Origin: Plectonema cf. radiosum LEGE 06105
GTDB taxonomy: Bacteria; Cyanobacteriota; Cyanobacteriia; Cyanobacteriales; Nostocaceae
DNA: 64,000 bases
Direction of reading: 5' to 3'
Assembly: GCF_015207665.1 (NCBI RefSeq)
Contig: NZ_JADEWL010000011.1
Coordinates: 1 to 64,000 of the forward strand
Shown: positions 9,122-17,232 of the stretch, one piece after another
Position numbering within the stretch: the stretch's first letter is position 1
Layout: each line of letters begins with the position of its first letter
Program-made: the position numbers and the translations under genes
Notes under the pieces: generated by a model
What the model was told of the DNA's origin: nothing
The model's database searches: none
The model's input: only the letters and a program-made list of their open reading frames with translations

Positions 9122-9360
9122 CCTTACCAATACCGTAAAAAAGTTGAAGCTTACATCCGTAACAACGAAAACCACATTGCGATCGCTAAACTCAAACATA
9201 ACCATCCCCTCACCTACACAGACTTACAAGCTCTAGAAACAATGCTATTTTCTGGGGATGCGATCGATCGCAAGCCGCGAACAATTTGAAACCGTCTACG
9301 GCAAAGACATCAGCCCATCTAGCTTCGCTAATCGCAATTCTCAGATTCAATCAACAATCT
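9122..9360 (+). pseudogene. Relic of HsdR C-terminus (type I restriction R subunit)
   Basis: Conceptual translation from 9122 reads PYQYRKKVEAYIRNNENHI, then KLKHNHPLTYTDLQALETML, the C-terminal part of type I restriction R subunits. The frame ends at a TGA near 9289. It resumes in another frame as EQFETVYGKDISPSSFANRN just after a GCGATCGATCGC stretch, so a frameshift has occurred at a HIP1-like site. No upstream part is present. It is a decayed fragment without a start codon. Confidence 0.65.
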
Positions 9361-9775
9361 ACTCATCACTAACCTTTCCCCGATTAAATTTAATCTGACT
9401 GCGCTTCTTTTTAGCATCAACACGTCTTTTTTGCGAACTTGTTGAAGGTTTGGTCGGTTTACGTTTTTTCTTAACGACTACAGCACTTTTAATTAGTTGT
9501 TTTAACCTCGATATGGCATCTTCTTTATTTTTTAACTGACTTCTATATTCTTGAGCTTTAATTATAATAATTCCATCTTGAGTAATTCGGTTATCACTTA
9601 ACTTCAAAAGCTGCTGTTTATAAAAATCCGGTAACGAAGAAGCCTTAATATCAAAACGTAAATGGATTGCTGTAGCAACCTTATTCACATTTTGACCACC
9701 AGCACCTTGAGAACGAATGGCACTAATTTCAATTTCGCTATCGGAAATAATCACATTTCTAGAAATTTGCAGCAT
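9359..9775 (-). CDS. arfB: ArfB-type alternative ribosome-rescue peptidyl-tRNA hydrolase
   Basis: The 138-aa protein has the GGQ motif of class I release factors in RSQGAGGQNVNK (~residues 23-34) and a long basic C-terminal tail (KKKRKPTKPSTSSQKRRVDAKKKRSQIKF) that in ArfB enters the empty mRNA channel of stalled ribosomes. Length and architecture match ArfB (YaeJ). It releases peptides from ribosomes stalled on non-stop mRNA. It follows the TRAP transporter genes on the same strand. Confidence 0.93.
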   Translation of the reverse strand: MLQISRNVIISDSEIEISAIRSQGAGGQNVNKVATAIHLRFDIKASSLPDFYKQQLLKLSDNRITQDGIIIIKAQEYRSQLKNKEDAISRLKQLIKSAVVVKKKRKPTKPSTSSQKRRVDAKKKRSQIKFNRGKVSDE

Positions 9776-9776
9776 G

Positions 9777-9822
9777 AACAGTTATCAGTTATCAGTTATC
9801 AGTTATCAGTTATCAGTTATAA
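9777..9822. repeat. Heptamer short tandem repeat (CAGTTAT)n
   Basis: About five to six consecutive CAGTTAT heptamers lie between arfB and the TRAP permease gene and overlap the 3' end of the latter. Confidence 0.85.
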
Positions 9823-11175
9823 ATTCTCAACTGGTTTCATCAAAGAAGGTAAAAAGGTGACAATTCCCGGAAACACGATAATTAATCCCAATACAAATAA
9901 CTGAATCAAAATAAACGGAATCACACCTTTATAAATATCTGTTGTGCTTACTTCTTTGGGTGCAACTCCACGAAGATAAAATAAAGCAAAACCAAAAGGA
10001 GGTGTTAAAAATGAAGTTTGTAAATTCGCTCCCAAAAGAACCCCGTACCAAACTAAATCAATACCCAATTGTTGCGCTACCGGAACAAATAACGGTACAA
10101 CAATAAAAGCAATCTCGAAGAAGTCGATAAAGAATCCTAATAGCAACACTACTGACATACTCACAATTAAAAATCCAATTTGACCACCAGGTAAATTACT
10201 TAAAACGGATTCCATAAATATATCGCCGTTCAGTCCACGAAACACTAAACTAAAGGCAGTTGAACCAAATAAGATAAATATCACCATGCTGGTAATTCGC
10301 ATCGTCGAATCACAAACTTGACTCAATGCTGATAAAGTAAGTTGGCGATTTGTAGCAGCTAAAATTATCGTTGCAACACAGCCTACCGCTCCCGCTTCCG
10401 TTGGTGTCGCGAATCCAAAAAAAATGCTTCCTAATACTAATAATATTAAAATTAAAGGCGGTAACATCACCTGAAAAATTTGCCCTGTTAATGCCTTTGC
10501 ACCAATATTTCTAACTTCTGCGGGTAAAGCTGGAGCAATTTCCGGTTTTAAAAAAGCAATTATTAAAACGTATACAGCAAAAGCACCAGCCATCATCAAA
10601 CCAGGAATTATCGAACCGATAAATAAATCTCCTACCGAAATATTGCGATCGCCGATTCGTAATTGATCGGCAAGTACTATCAATACAACAGATGGAGGAA
10701 TTATTTGTCCTAAAGTTCCCGATGCAGCAATCACTCCTGTGGCTAACTTTTTATCGTAACCGTAGCGCAACATAATCGGTAAGGATATCAAACCCATGGC
10801 GACTACTGTTGCTGCAACAACTCCCGTTGTGGCTGCCAATAAAGCCCCAACAATTACCACAGCCAAAGCTAAACCACCCCGCAAACGTCCCAAGATAATT
10901 CCCATGGTTTCTAAAAGACGTTCGGCAATACCCGTTTTTTCTAACATCGACCCCATAAAAATAAAATAAGGAATAGCTAATAGGGTGTAATTATTCATGA
11001 TGCTAAAAATCCGCAACGGCATTAAACCAAATAATTGCAGGTCAAAAATTCCTAATACAGTTCCTAATAAAGCGAAAATAATCGCCACCCCACCCAAGGA
11101 AAACGCTACCGGATACCCCAAAGATAATAAAACCAAAGCACCGGCAAACATTAATGGTCCAAGCCAATCAATCAT
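9817..11175 (-). CDS. dctM: TRAP transporter large permease (DctM)
   Basis: The 452-aa protein is highly hydrophobic with about a dozen membrane segments and the DctM signatures LAIPYFIFMGSMLEKTG, ASGTLGQIIPPSVVLIVLAD and FGFATPTEAGAVG. It forms the ion-coupled channel of a TRAP uptake system in the inner membrane, taking up an organic acid or similar solute delivered by a periplasmic binding protein. Its ATG overlaps the dctQ 3' end by 8 bp. No DctP binding protein is encoded nearby. Substrate unknown. Confidence 0.92.
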   Translation of the reverse strand: MIDWLGPLMFAGALVLLSLGYPVAFSLGGVAIIFALLGTVLGIFDLQLFGLMPLRIFSIMNNYTLLAIPYFIFMGSMLEKTGIAERLLETMGIILGRLRGGLALAVVIVGALLAATTGVVAATVVAMGLISLPIMLRYGYDKKLATGVIAASGTLGQIIPPSVVLIVLADQLRIGDRNISVGDLFIGSIIPGLMMAGAFAVYVLIIAFLKPEIAPALPAEVRNIGAKALTGQIFQVMLPPLILILLVLGSIFFGFATPTEAGAVGCVATIILAATNRQLTLSALSQVCDSTMRITSMVIFILFGSTAFSLVFRGLNGDIFMESVLSNLPGGQIGFLIVSMSVVLLLGFFIDFFEIAFIVVPLFVPVAQQLGIDLVWYGVLLGANLQTSFLTPPFGFALFYLRGVAPKEVSTTDIYKGVIPFILIQLFVLGLIIVFPGIVTFLPSLMKPVENL

Positions 11176-11719
11176 TATGATGTTCCTCAGAAACTTGTAT
11201 ATAACCTTTGAAAATGGCGAAGTTTTTGATAACTTGAGAAATTCCCTGCAATATCAACAATGCAAAAGAAATAATTATTGTCGTTTTAATCGGATAGCGG
11301 GGCAAACCATCCGGGTCTGAAGAACCTTCCCAAATTGACCAGGAATTAACAACCGCTTCCCAAGAATAGAAAATCACTAAAATACAAAACGGAATTAAAA
11401 AAAATAGAGTACCTAAAATTTCTATCACTGCTTTACGACGGGGATTCCATCTACTGTAGAATACGTCAACTCGCACGTGTTCATTATGTTTGAGCGCATA
11501 AGCAGCAGCAAAGAAGAATATTAAACTAAAAATGTACCATTGAGCTTCAATATAAGCATTAGAACTTAAACTCCTACCAGTTAATCGTCCTAGATATCTA
11601 CCGATAACGTTCCATCCACCAATAATTACCATGACTAATACTAGCCAACTGGTAACTTTACCAATGATTTCGTTACAGGCATCAATTACTCGCGACACCT
11701 TTAATAAATTCTCCAACAC
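11168..11719 (-). CDS. dctQ: TRAP transporter small permease (DctQ)
   Basis: The 183-aa protein has four predicted membrane helices and the DctQ-type pattern (WLVLVMVIIGGWNVIGRY; YIEAQWYIFSLIFFFAAAYALKHNEHVRVDVFY). It is the small membrane partner of DctM and is expressed from the same transcript, with overlapping ends. The start is a GTG at 11719. The matching solute-binding protein is missing from this locus. Confidence 0.9.
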   Translation of the reverse strand: MLENLLKVSRVIDACNEIIGKVTSWLVLVMVIIGGWNVIGRYLGRLTGRSLSSNAYIEAQWYIFSLIFFFAAAYALKHNEHVRVDVFYSRWNPRRKAVIEILGTLFFLIPFCILVIFYSWEAVVNSWSIWEGSSDPDGLPRYPIKTTIIISFALLILQGISQVIKNFAIFKGYIQVSEEHHND

Positions 11720-11890
11720 CCACTACCTCAATCAATCTGCGTAAAAGTAGTTTACATCTGATAGGGGAAGATTTATGTTAACTAGTTCGCAATTCTCAAC
11801 CATGTTAATCTCTGCCTCACCCACTAATCTCCTTCCCTTTGCGATCACGTAGTGCAAGCTCGTTGCTATCGCGCTATTAATCTACTACTA

Positions 11891-11974
11891 CAGCCAATAC
11901 AAAATCAACAAGGTATTCAATACCTAGCTCAAAAACACATTCCTAAATATCTTCAAGTTCAAATATTTTTTTAA
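11891..11974 (+). pseudogene. C-terminal scrap of an APH-like kinase gene (copy A)
   Basis: Translation from 11912 to a TAA at 11972-11974 gives GIQYLAQKHIPKYLQVQIFF. It matches the C-terminus of the intact kinase at 25172-26158 (VQYVAQKHVPKYLEDNSF). Only about 25 codons remain and there is no start. The sequence that follows is also shared with the region after the intact kinase. Confidence 0.7.
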
Positions 11975-12530
11975 TCCTATTTTTATCGAAAGTTAATTTA
12001 TAAAAAAATAACCGTAAATAAATTAAGTAATTCAAATTAATTTTTATGATATCAAGAAAATAATAAAGTTAAAATAGGTCCAAACAGATTATATATAATT
12101 TTTATTTTACATAAAAAGTGATTTAGATAACGTCTAATAAACAAGTTAACTTGGTTAAATAAATGAAAATTTTTGCATTATTAATGACCTTATTCTTAAT
12201 AAAGGCATTTTTTGTTAATTTTCATTGCAAAATACTGATTTTTTTTCGTGTTCATATGTAGATTCATAACTTTTTCTCAGTGATAGAGGTATTTCATATC
12301 ACTTTCAAAAGAATGCAACCGTATTTTAACGGAGAGGAATCTCATATTGGATAAATTGGATTTGAAAAAATTGCCCTAAAGAGTTTTATTTAAGAATTAG
12401 ATATAAATTTGTTGAATTGAGTCCAAAATAAAAGTATTTTATATCACAGAATAAACGATAAAACCGTATTTTTATTGAGAAAAAGCGGGTGTTATATAAT
12501 TCGTGATTGCCAAAATTGCAACATTGATTA
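11975..12530. repeat. Duplicated non-coding segment, copy A
   Basis: The stretch from about 12070 to 12520 aligns along its length with about 26227-26710. Shared landmarks include CCAAACAGATTATATATAA, GTTCATATGTAGA/GTTTATATGTAGA, CTTTTTCTCAGT/CTTTTTCTCGGT and TTGAGAAAAAGC. In both copies it follows an APH-kinase end. It is AT-rich with no convincing gene; open frames at 12386-12681 are not called. Confidence 0.7.
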
Positions 12531-12702
12531 CGGAAAAGTATCCGGAGAAAAAAACTATATCTATATTTATGAATCAAACTTAAACCGAAATCAAGCTTTG
12601 AGAATATTCTCTGTTGAAAAGATAAAATTATCGCCTGGTGGTATAGAGAAGGGAATTTTATCGGCTATAACCGATTGGTAAATACTATAGATATAAAAGT
12701 AA

Positions 12703-13338
12703 ATGAAATTGGGATTAATGTTCAAAGGGCTATTTTTAATAATAATTATGGCGGTAATTGGAGTTTGCTTAAAATTTATCTTTGATAATCAATTAAAAGA
12801 AGGGAAAAGGGCTGAATATTGTCGTCAAAGGAAACCACTGATTGAAATCAAGGAAAAAAAATTCGATAAAAACGGAGTAATGAAGCGTGAAGGAACATTT
12901 TATAGACAAGTTGCTTTGAAAAATAAATTTGTAGTTTCAGTAGTAATATTTCCGCAAGCATTAAACAGTGAAACTTGGTCAAAAGTGCCACAATCATCAA
13001 TTAAATATCTTGGAAAGGGAGGAGATGGTGATAGTTTGCGAGAATGGTTAAGTCCGGATTATTTTTATTTACTCGAAGTTCCTGAAAACGCTAAGGGTTT
13101 GGCTTTTGCTAGACTCTGTTATCAGAATGGTGATGCAACGGTTTACTCTATCAAAAATTGGAAACAAACAGCAAGTAATAAGATATTAATCAACGGTAAC
13201 ATTCATCTCGAACATACTACTCCCTTACCTAAAATCAATCCTGTTGATATCTTAGTGAATACGGGAAGTAATAAAAAAGATAGTTTGGGGGATGTAACGG
13301 AGGTTTATTTTACAAAGGAGAAAATTATAATTCTATAG
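12703..13338 (+). CDS. Unknown protein with an N-terminal membrane anchor
   Basis: The 211-aa protein has one hydrophobic segment (LFLIIIMAVIGVCLKFIF, ~residues 11-28) followed by a charged soluble domain; no family was recognised. It lies just after duplicated segment A. In the paralogous segment near 26780 only a scrap of a similar 3' end (KHSTPLP versus EHTTPLP) remains. Its last 14 bp overlap the convergent oxidoreductase gene. Confidence 0.65.
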   Translation: MKLGLMFKGLFLIIIMAVIGVCLKFIFDNQLKEGKRAEYCRQRKPLIEIKEKKFDKNGVMKREGTFYRQVALKNKFVVSVVIFPQALNSETWSKVPQSSIKYLGKGGDGDSLREWLSPDYFYLLEVPENAKGLAFARLCYQNGDATVYSIKNWKQTASNKILINGNIHLEHTTPLPKINPVDILVNTGSNKKDSLGDVTEVYFTKEKIIIL

Positions 13339-14314
13339 TTACTTTACCAATAGCTTGTCCGGATTGAGCATAATCATGGGCTGCTGCAACTTCAGAAAAA
13401 CTAAATGATTTTGGGTCTAGTAGAGGACGAATTTGACCTCGCTCTACTAGTTGAGCTAATTGAGTTAAAATTTTGCCGTGGTGATTTCTATCAATATTAT
13501 GCAGCATGGGAATTAACATAAATACCAAATGCAGTGATAAACCCTTTGCATGGAGAAGGGTTAAATCTTGAGTTGAAAGAGACACGATAGAAACAACAAT
13601 TCCATTTAAAGCTGCTGCTTGGAAAGCATTTTGGAGATTATCATTACCTACCGTATCAAAAACAATATCAAATCCTTTGCCATTAGTATGTTGATTGACG
13701 AAACTTTCCACAGATTGTTGACGATAATTAATCACTTCATCAGCACCCAACTGATGAACTATTGCAGCTTTTTCTAAATTGGAAACCGTTGTATATACCT
13801 TTGCACCACAAGACTTTGCCAATTGTACAGCTATATGTCCGACACCGCCCGTACCACCATAAATTAAAACAGTTTGTCCGCTACGAATTTTAGCCCTTTC
13901 AATTAATCCTGACCAAGCAGTAATTGAGACCAAAGGTAAAGCAGCAGTTTCTCGCATACTAAGGGATTTGGGTTTTCTTGCTATTAATGCAGCATCAGCC
14001 AATATATATTCTGCAAGCGCTCCTCCCATACCTTTGATACCACCAGCACAACCATAAACTTCATCACCAGGTTGAAAACTATTTACACCTTCACCTACTT
14101 TTTCAATTACACCTGCAACATCCCCATGTAAAACCGCAGGAAAATTAGGAGCGATATCCGGGATAATCCCACCACGAATTTTATAATCAACTGGATTAAC
14201 GCTAGTTGCTAACACTCGAATTAACACATGATTGGGAATAACTTTTGGTATTGGTAAATCTACAACTTTAAATTCTGTTGCTTTTCCAAATTTTTCAATT
14301 ACTTGAGCTTTCAT
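13325..14314 (-). CDS. Zinc-independent quinone oxidoreductase-like (MDR superfamily) enzyme
   Basis: The 329-aa protein is a medium-chain dehydrogenase/reductase. It has the GroES-like part (TSVNPVDYKIRGG, HGDVAGVIEKVGEGV, FQPGDEVYG) and the NADPH Rossmann motif YGGTGGVGHIAVQLAKS (~residue 152). Zinc-ligand cysteines of alcohol dehydrogenases are absent, as in quinone oxidoreductases. It probably reduces quinones or activated alkenes. It is divergent from the HxlR regulator gene (152-bp gap), a common arrangement in which the regulator controls the oxidoreductase. Confidence 0.87.
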   Translation of the reverse strand: MKAQVIEKFGKATEFKVVDLPIPKVIPNHVLIRVLATSVNPVDYKIRGGIIPDIAPNFPAVLHGDVAGVIEKVGEGVNSFQPGDEVYGCAGGIKGMGGALAEYILADAALIARKPKSLSMRETAALPLVSITAWSGLIERAKIRSGQTVLIYGGTGGVGHIAVQLAKSCGAKVYTTVSNLEKAAIVHQLGADEVINYRQQSVESFVNQHTNGKGFDIVFDTVGNDNLQNAFQAAALNGIVVSIVSLSTQDLTLLHAKGLSLHLVFMLIPMLHNIDRNHHGKILTQLAQLVERGQIRPLLDPKSFSFSEVAAAHDYAQSGQAIGKVTIEL

Positions 14315-14466
14315 CGTGGTTCAAAAATATATTACAAAGATTTGTGATTGCTATTTAACTAATTAACATCAAAATTTTTTGAAATAGAAGTATTTACTTA
14401 AAAGTGATATACTTACCATTTAGTTAAAATTGAATTATTATACAAATTCGATTAAATATTGCTGTA

Positions 14467-14895
14467 ATGACATCAGAAAATAATTACTCGGCTCTTGCTG
14501 CTCTTGAACGTATCGCTAATATAGATATTTTTGATGAAAGTTGTGAAGGACATCAAGCACTTGAGAAAATTGCCAATAAATGGACGATTCTGATTATTTA
14601 TGCATTAACGCAAGGTACGAAACGTTATGGTGAATTAAAGCAGCAAATTAAAGGTATATCTCCAAAAATGCTGATCCAAAATTTGCGTAATTTAGAACGA
14701 TGTGGATTAGTTGAGCGTAAAGTTTTTCCGGTTGTACCACCCAAAGTTGATTATTCATTAACTCCTCTGGGTAAATCATTAGTTGAACCGTTGGCTATTT
14801 TTGGTGAATGGAGTTATATACATATTCATGAAGTGAAAGCAGCCTGTAGTCGCTATGAGAGTCAACCGGATTCAATAGAATTAAAATTAAAGTAA
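14467..14895 (+). CDS. HxlR-family winged-helix transcriptional regulator
   Basis: The 142-aa protein matches HxlR regulators: a conserved Cys just before the helix (ESCEGHQALEKIANKWTILI, Cys ~28), then GTKRYGELKQQIKGISPKMLIQNLRNLERCGLVER and DYSLTPLGKSL. HxlR/YodB/QorR members use that Cys to sense quinones or other electrophiles. The divergent quinone-oxidoreductase-like gene is the obvious target. Regulation through the shared gap is inferred. Confidence 0.9.
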   Translation: MTSENNYSALAALERIANIDIFDESCEGHQALEKIANKWTILIIYALTQGTKRYGELKQQIKGISPKMLIQNLRNLERCGLVERKVFPVVPPKVDYSLTPLGKSLVEPLAIFGEWSYIHIHEVKAACSRYESQPDSIELKLK

Positions 14896-15206
14896 ATAAA
14901 TTTTGTTTTTCTAGTTTAAGAATTACTTGCGATCGCGATACCATACTTGAGGGCAATTCATAGTTGGTGCGTGAGTATAATTCGTAATTCGTAATTCGTA
15001 ATTCGTAATTAATGCCCCATAAATTGAATTTAGGGGCTTCGTGCATGGCATAATCCACGGATAAATCCGGGGGCTATGTCCTGACGGACACGCTACGCTA
15101 ACGGACCTTAAAAATTTACCCGGTGACGCTAACAACTTTAATTCTCTTTACAGTATTTATCTCTCGCGTCACACACCCTACAATTAATTAAGACCAATTA
15201 TTCTAT
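14896..15206. repeat. Repeat-rich gap: GTAATTC heptamers and a TGTCC...GGACA element
   Basis: Heptamer repeats (TTCGTAA type) occupy about 14977-15010. At 15077-15103 a short hairpin TGTCC/GGACA is followed by CGCTACGCTAACG. A nearly identical sequence lies at 58110-58138, so this is a dispersed repeat. No gene. Confidence 0.6.
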
Positions 15207-15404
15207 TTGAGTACAGCTTTAGCATATATCCTTTATTTTCGATTGATTCAAAATATTGGTGTCACAAAAAGCTTAACAGTTACCTATTTAATACCTATCT
15301 TTGCTATGCTTTGGGGTATGCTTTTTCTTAAAGAACCGATAACTACATCGATGATTATAGGCTGTTTTTTAATTTTATCCGGAGTGGCGATCGCCAATAA
15401 TTGA
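15207..15404 (+). pseudogene. C-terminal stub of a DMT-family (EamA) transporter
   Basis: The 65-codon stretch, opening at a TTG, reads as the last two membrane helices of an EamA domain (TVTYLIPIFAMLWGMLFLKEP, then IIGCFLILSGVAIAN). EamA transporters are about 300 residues with ten helices, and nothing upstream continues the frame. It is most likely the remnant of a deleted gene. Confidence 0.7.
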
Positions 15405-15486
15405 TTTATCAAATTACTTAATTGACGTATGTAAAATAAGTAATTAATATTAGTGGATATTTATTATTTATCAATTCTACAAAATC

Positions 15487-17190
15487 ATGAAGATTCACGA
15501 CTATGTAAGACAGGGAGATATAAACGAAGTTAGACGGTTAATCAGAAAAGGGATTGAGATTAATTGTGTAGATGAAGATTCCGATCACACACCGTTGATG
15601 GTAGCTGTAAGTAGTTTGAATGCAAATGTTGATATGGTACGCTTGCTTGTAGAAAATGGAGCCGATATTAATGGGGTGGAAAGTCAATTTCAAGATACCG
15701 TACTCGGTTTAGCAGTCAAAGCCGGAAATTTCGATAAAATCCGATTTTTATTAGATGTTGGTGTTGATATTAATTATCGAACACCAAGTGGTTATGATGT
15801 TTTGATAGATGTGATGCATGGTAGAGATATTACTCAAGATGAATATCTCATACCAATTTTAAATTTACTAATTGAAAGAGGTGCAGAAGTAGATGGGATG
15901 AGTAATTATGGAGAAACTGCACTCAAGGTTGCTTTTTATAATGCCAGATTTGATGCTGTGAAATTACTATTAGATGCTGGAGCGGAAGAAAAACAATTAA
16001 AATGGACGCATTTAATGGAAGCGGTTGTTTCTGGAAGTTTAGCAGAGGTGCAAAGTTTACTTGAACAAGGTGCTGATATTTATGATGTGGATTGTTGGAA
16101 TAGAAATGCTTTTATTTTAAGTTTGGAAATAGGTGATTTATTCAAGGCTAAATTAATATTACGTTTTACACCAACTCGTGATGATTTATTATTCTGGTGG
16201 AAATCTCCGCTATTTTATCCGATAAAAAATCATAATAGTAAAATTCTAGAATGGTTAATTGCAGAAGGATTTGATATTGAAGCAACTGACGAATATTTGA
16301 ATACTCCTTTAATGTTCGCTGCTGAATGTGGTGCTACCGATTGCGTAAAAATTTTACTGGAAGCTGGTGCTGATACAAGTAAAGTTAATAATTACCAAGA
16401 AAATGCTTTGAATAAAGCAGCTAATTTAGAAATCGTTAAAATGCTTGTGGTTAAAGGAGAAGATACGAGCGATATTAACAACGAGATGCGAGTATTGTTA
16501 ACAGGTGTTGGTAATCAAGAATTACAGCTTGAAGAAATCAAGGATAAAACACAAAGAATTCCTCGATATGGAATTAATAACCCAGAAATTATTCAAAACG
16601 AATTTTGGGAAGCAATGGTACGTAGCGGTGTAGATGCTTATTCTGGTAGAAGTGATGAGGAGAAGAGGAGTTTTGTTGATGCTCCCCTATGGTGTTATCA
16701 AAGATTCGGCAGAAGTATTACAATATTACCCGACGGTAGAATTGTAGAAATTGCTGGAGAACATGAGGATTTTTACGACCCAGATTTTTGTATATATAAT
16801 GATGTAGTTGTCTTTGATGGTAAAGGTAATTTTCAAATTTATGGTTATCCCAAAGAGATTTTCCCTCCCACCGATTTTCATTCGGCAACATTAATAGATA
16901 ATTACATCTACATTATCGGCAGTTTGGGTTATCAAAATCAAAGAAACCCTAACCAAACCCCAGTTTACCGATTAAATTGCAATACATTTAAAATCGAAAA
17001 AATCAAAACCACTGGAGATAAACCCGGTTGGATAAGCAGACACAAAGCCAAATATCATCCACCATCCCAAATTTCTATAACTGGTGGTAAATTATGGACG
17101 ATAGTTGATGGTGAAAAAGATTATGTTGATAACTCTTTAAATTACATTTTAGATTTAACCAACTTTAAATGGAATTCCATCATCCCTTAA
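15487..17190 (+). CDS. Ankyrin-repeat protein with a kelch-like C-terminus
   Basis: The 567-aa protein contains about seven or eight ankyrin repeats in residues ~1-330 (for example TPLMVAVSSLNANVDMVRLL, YGETALKVAFYNARFDAVKL and NTPLMFAAECGATDCVKILL). The C-terminal ~200 residues hold beta-rich kelch-like stretches (FHSATLIDNYIYIIGSLGY). No signal peptide or membrane segment is visible. Ankyrin and kelch modules mediate protein contacts; the partner is unknown. Confidence 0.85.
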   Translation: MKIHDYVRQGDINEVRRLIRKGIEINCVDEDSDHTPLMVAVSSLNANVDMVRLLVENGADINGVESQFQDTVLGLAVKAGNFDKIRFLLDVGVDINYRTPSGYDVLIDVMHGRDITQDEYLIPILNLLIERGAEVDGMSNYGETALKVAFYNARFDAVKLLLDAGAEEKQLKWTHLMEAVVSGSLAEVQSLLEQGADIYDVDCWNRNAFILSLEIGDLFKAKLILRFTPTRDDLLFWWKSPLFYPIKNHNSKILEWLIAEGFDIEATDEYLNTPLMFAAECGATDCVKILLEAGADTSKVNNYQENALNKAANLEIVKMLVVKGEDTSDINNEMRVLLTGVGNQELQLEEIKDKTQRIPRYGINNPEIIQNEFWEAMVRSGVDAYSGRSDEEKRSFVDAPLWCYQRFGRSITILPDGRIVEIAGEHEDFYDPDFCIYNDVVVFDGKGNFQIYGYPKEIFPPTDFHSATLIDNYIYIIGSLGYQNQRNPNQTPVYRLNCNTFKIEKIKTTGDKPGWISRHKAKYHPPSQISITGGKLWTIVDGEKDYVDNSLNYILDLTNFKWNSIIP

Positions 17191-17232
17191 CCTCAGCGAA
17201 ACTCCGCGTTTCCTTCGCGACACTCTGCGTTT

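Noticed and set aside
12475-12681. 68-codon open frame in duplicated segment A
   Set aside because: The matching stretch of copy B is not open and the similarity is non-coding in character.
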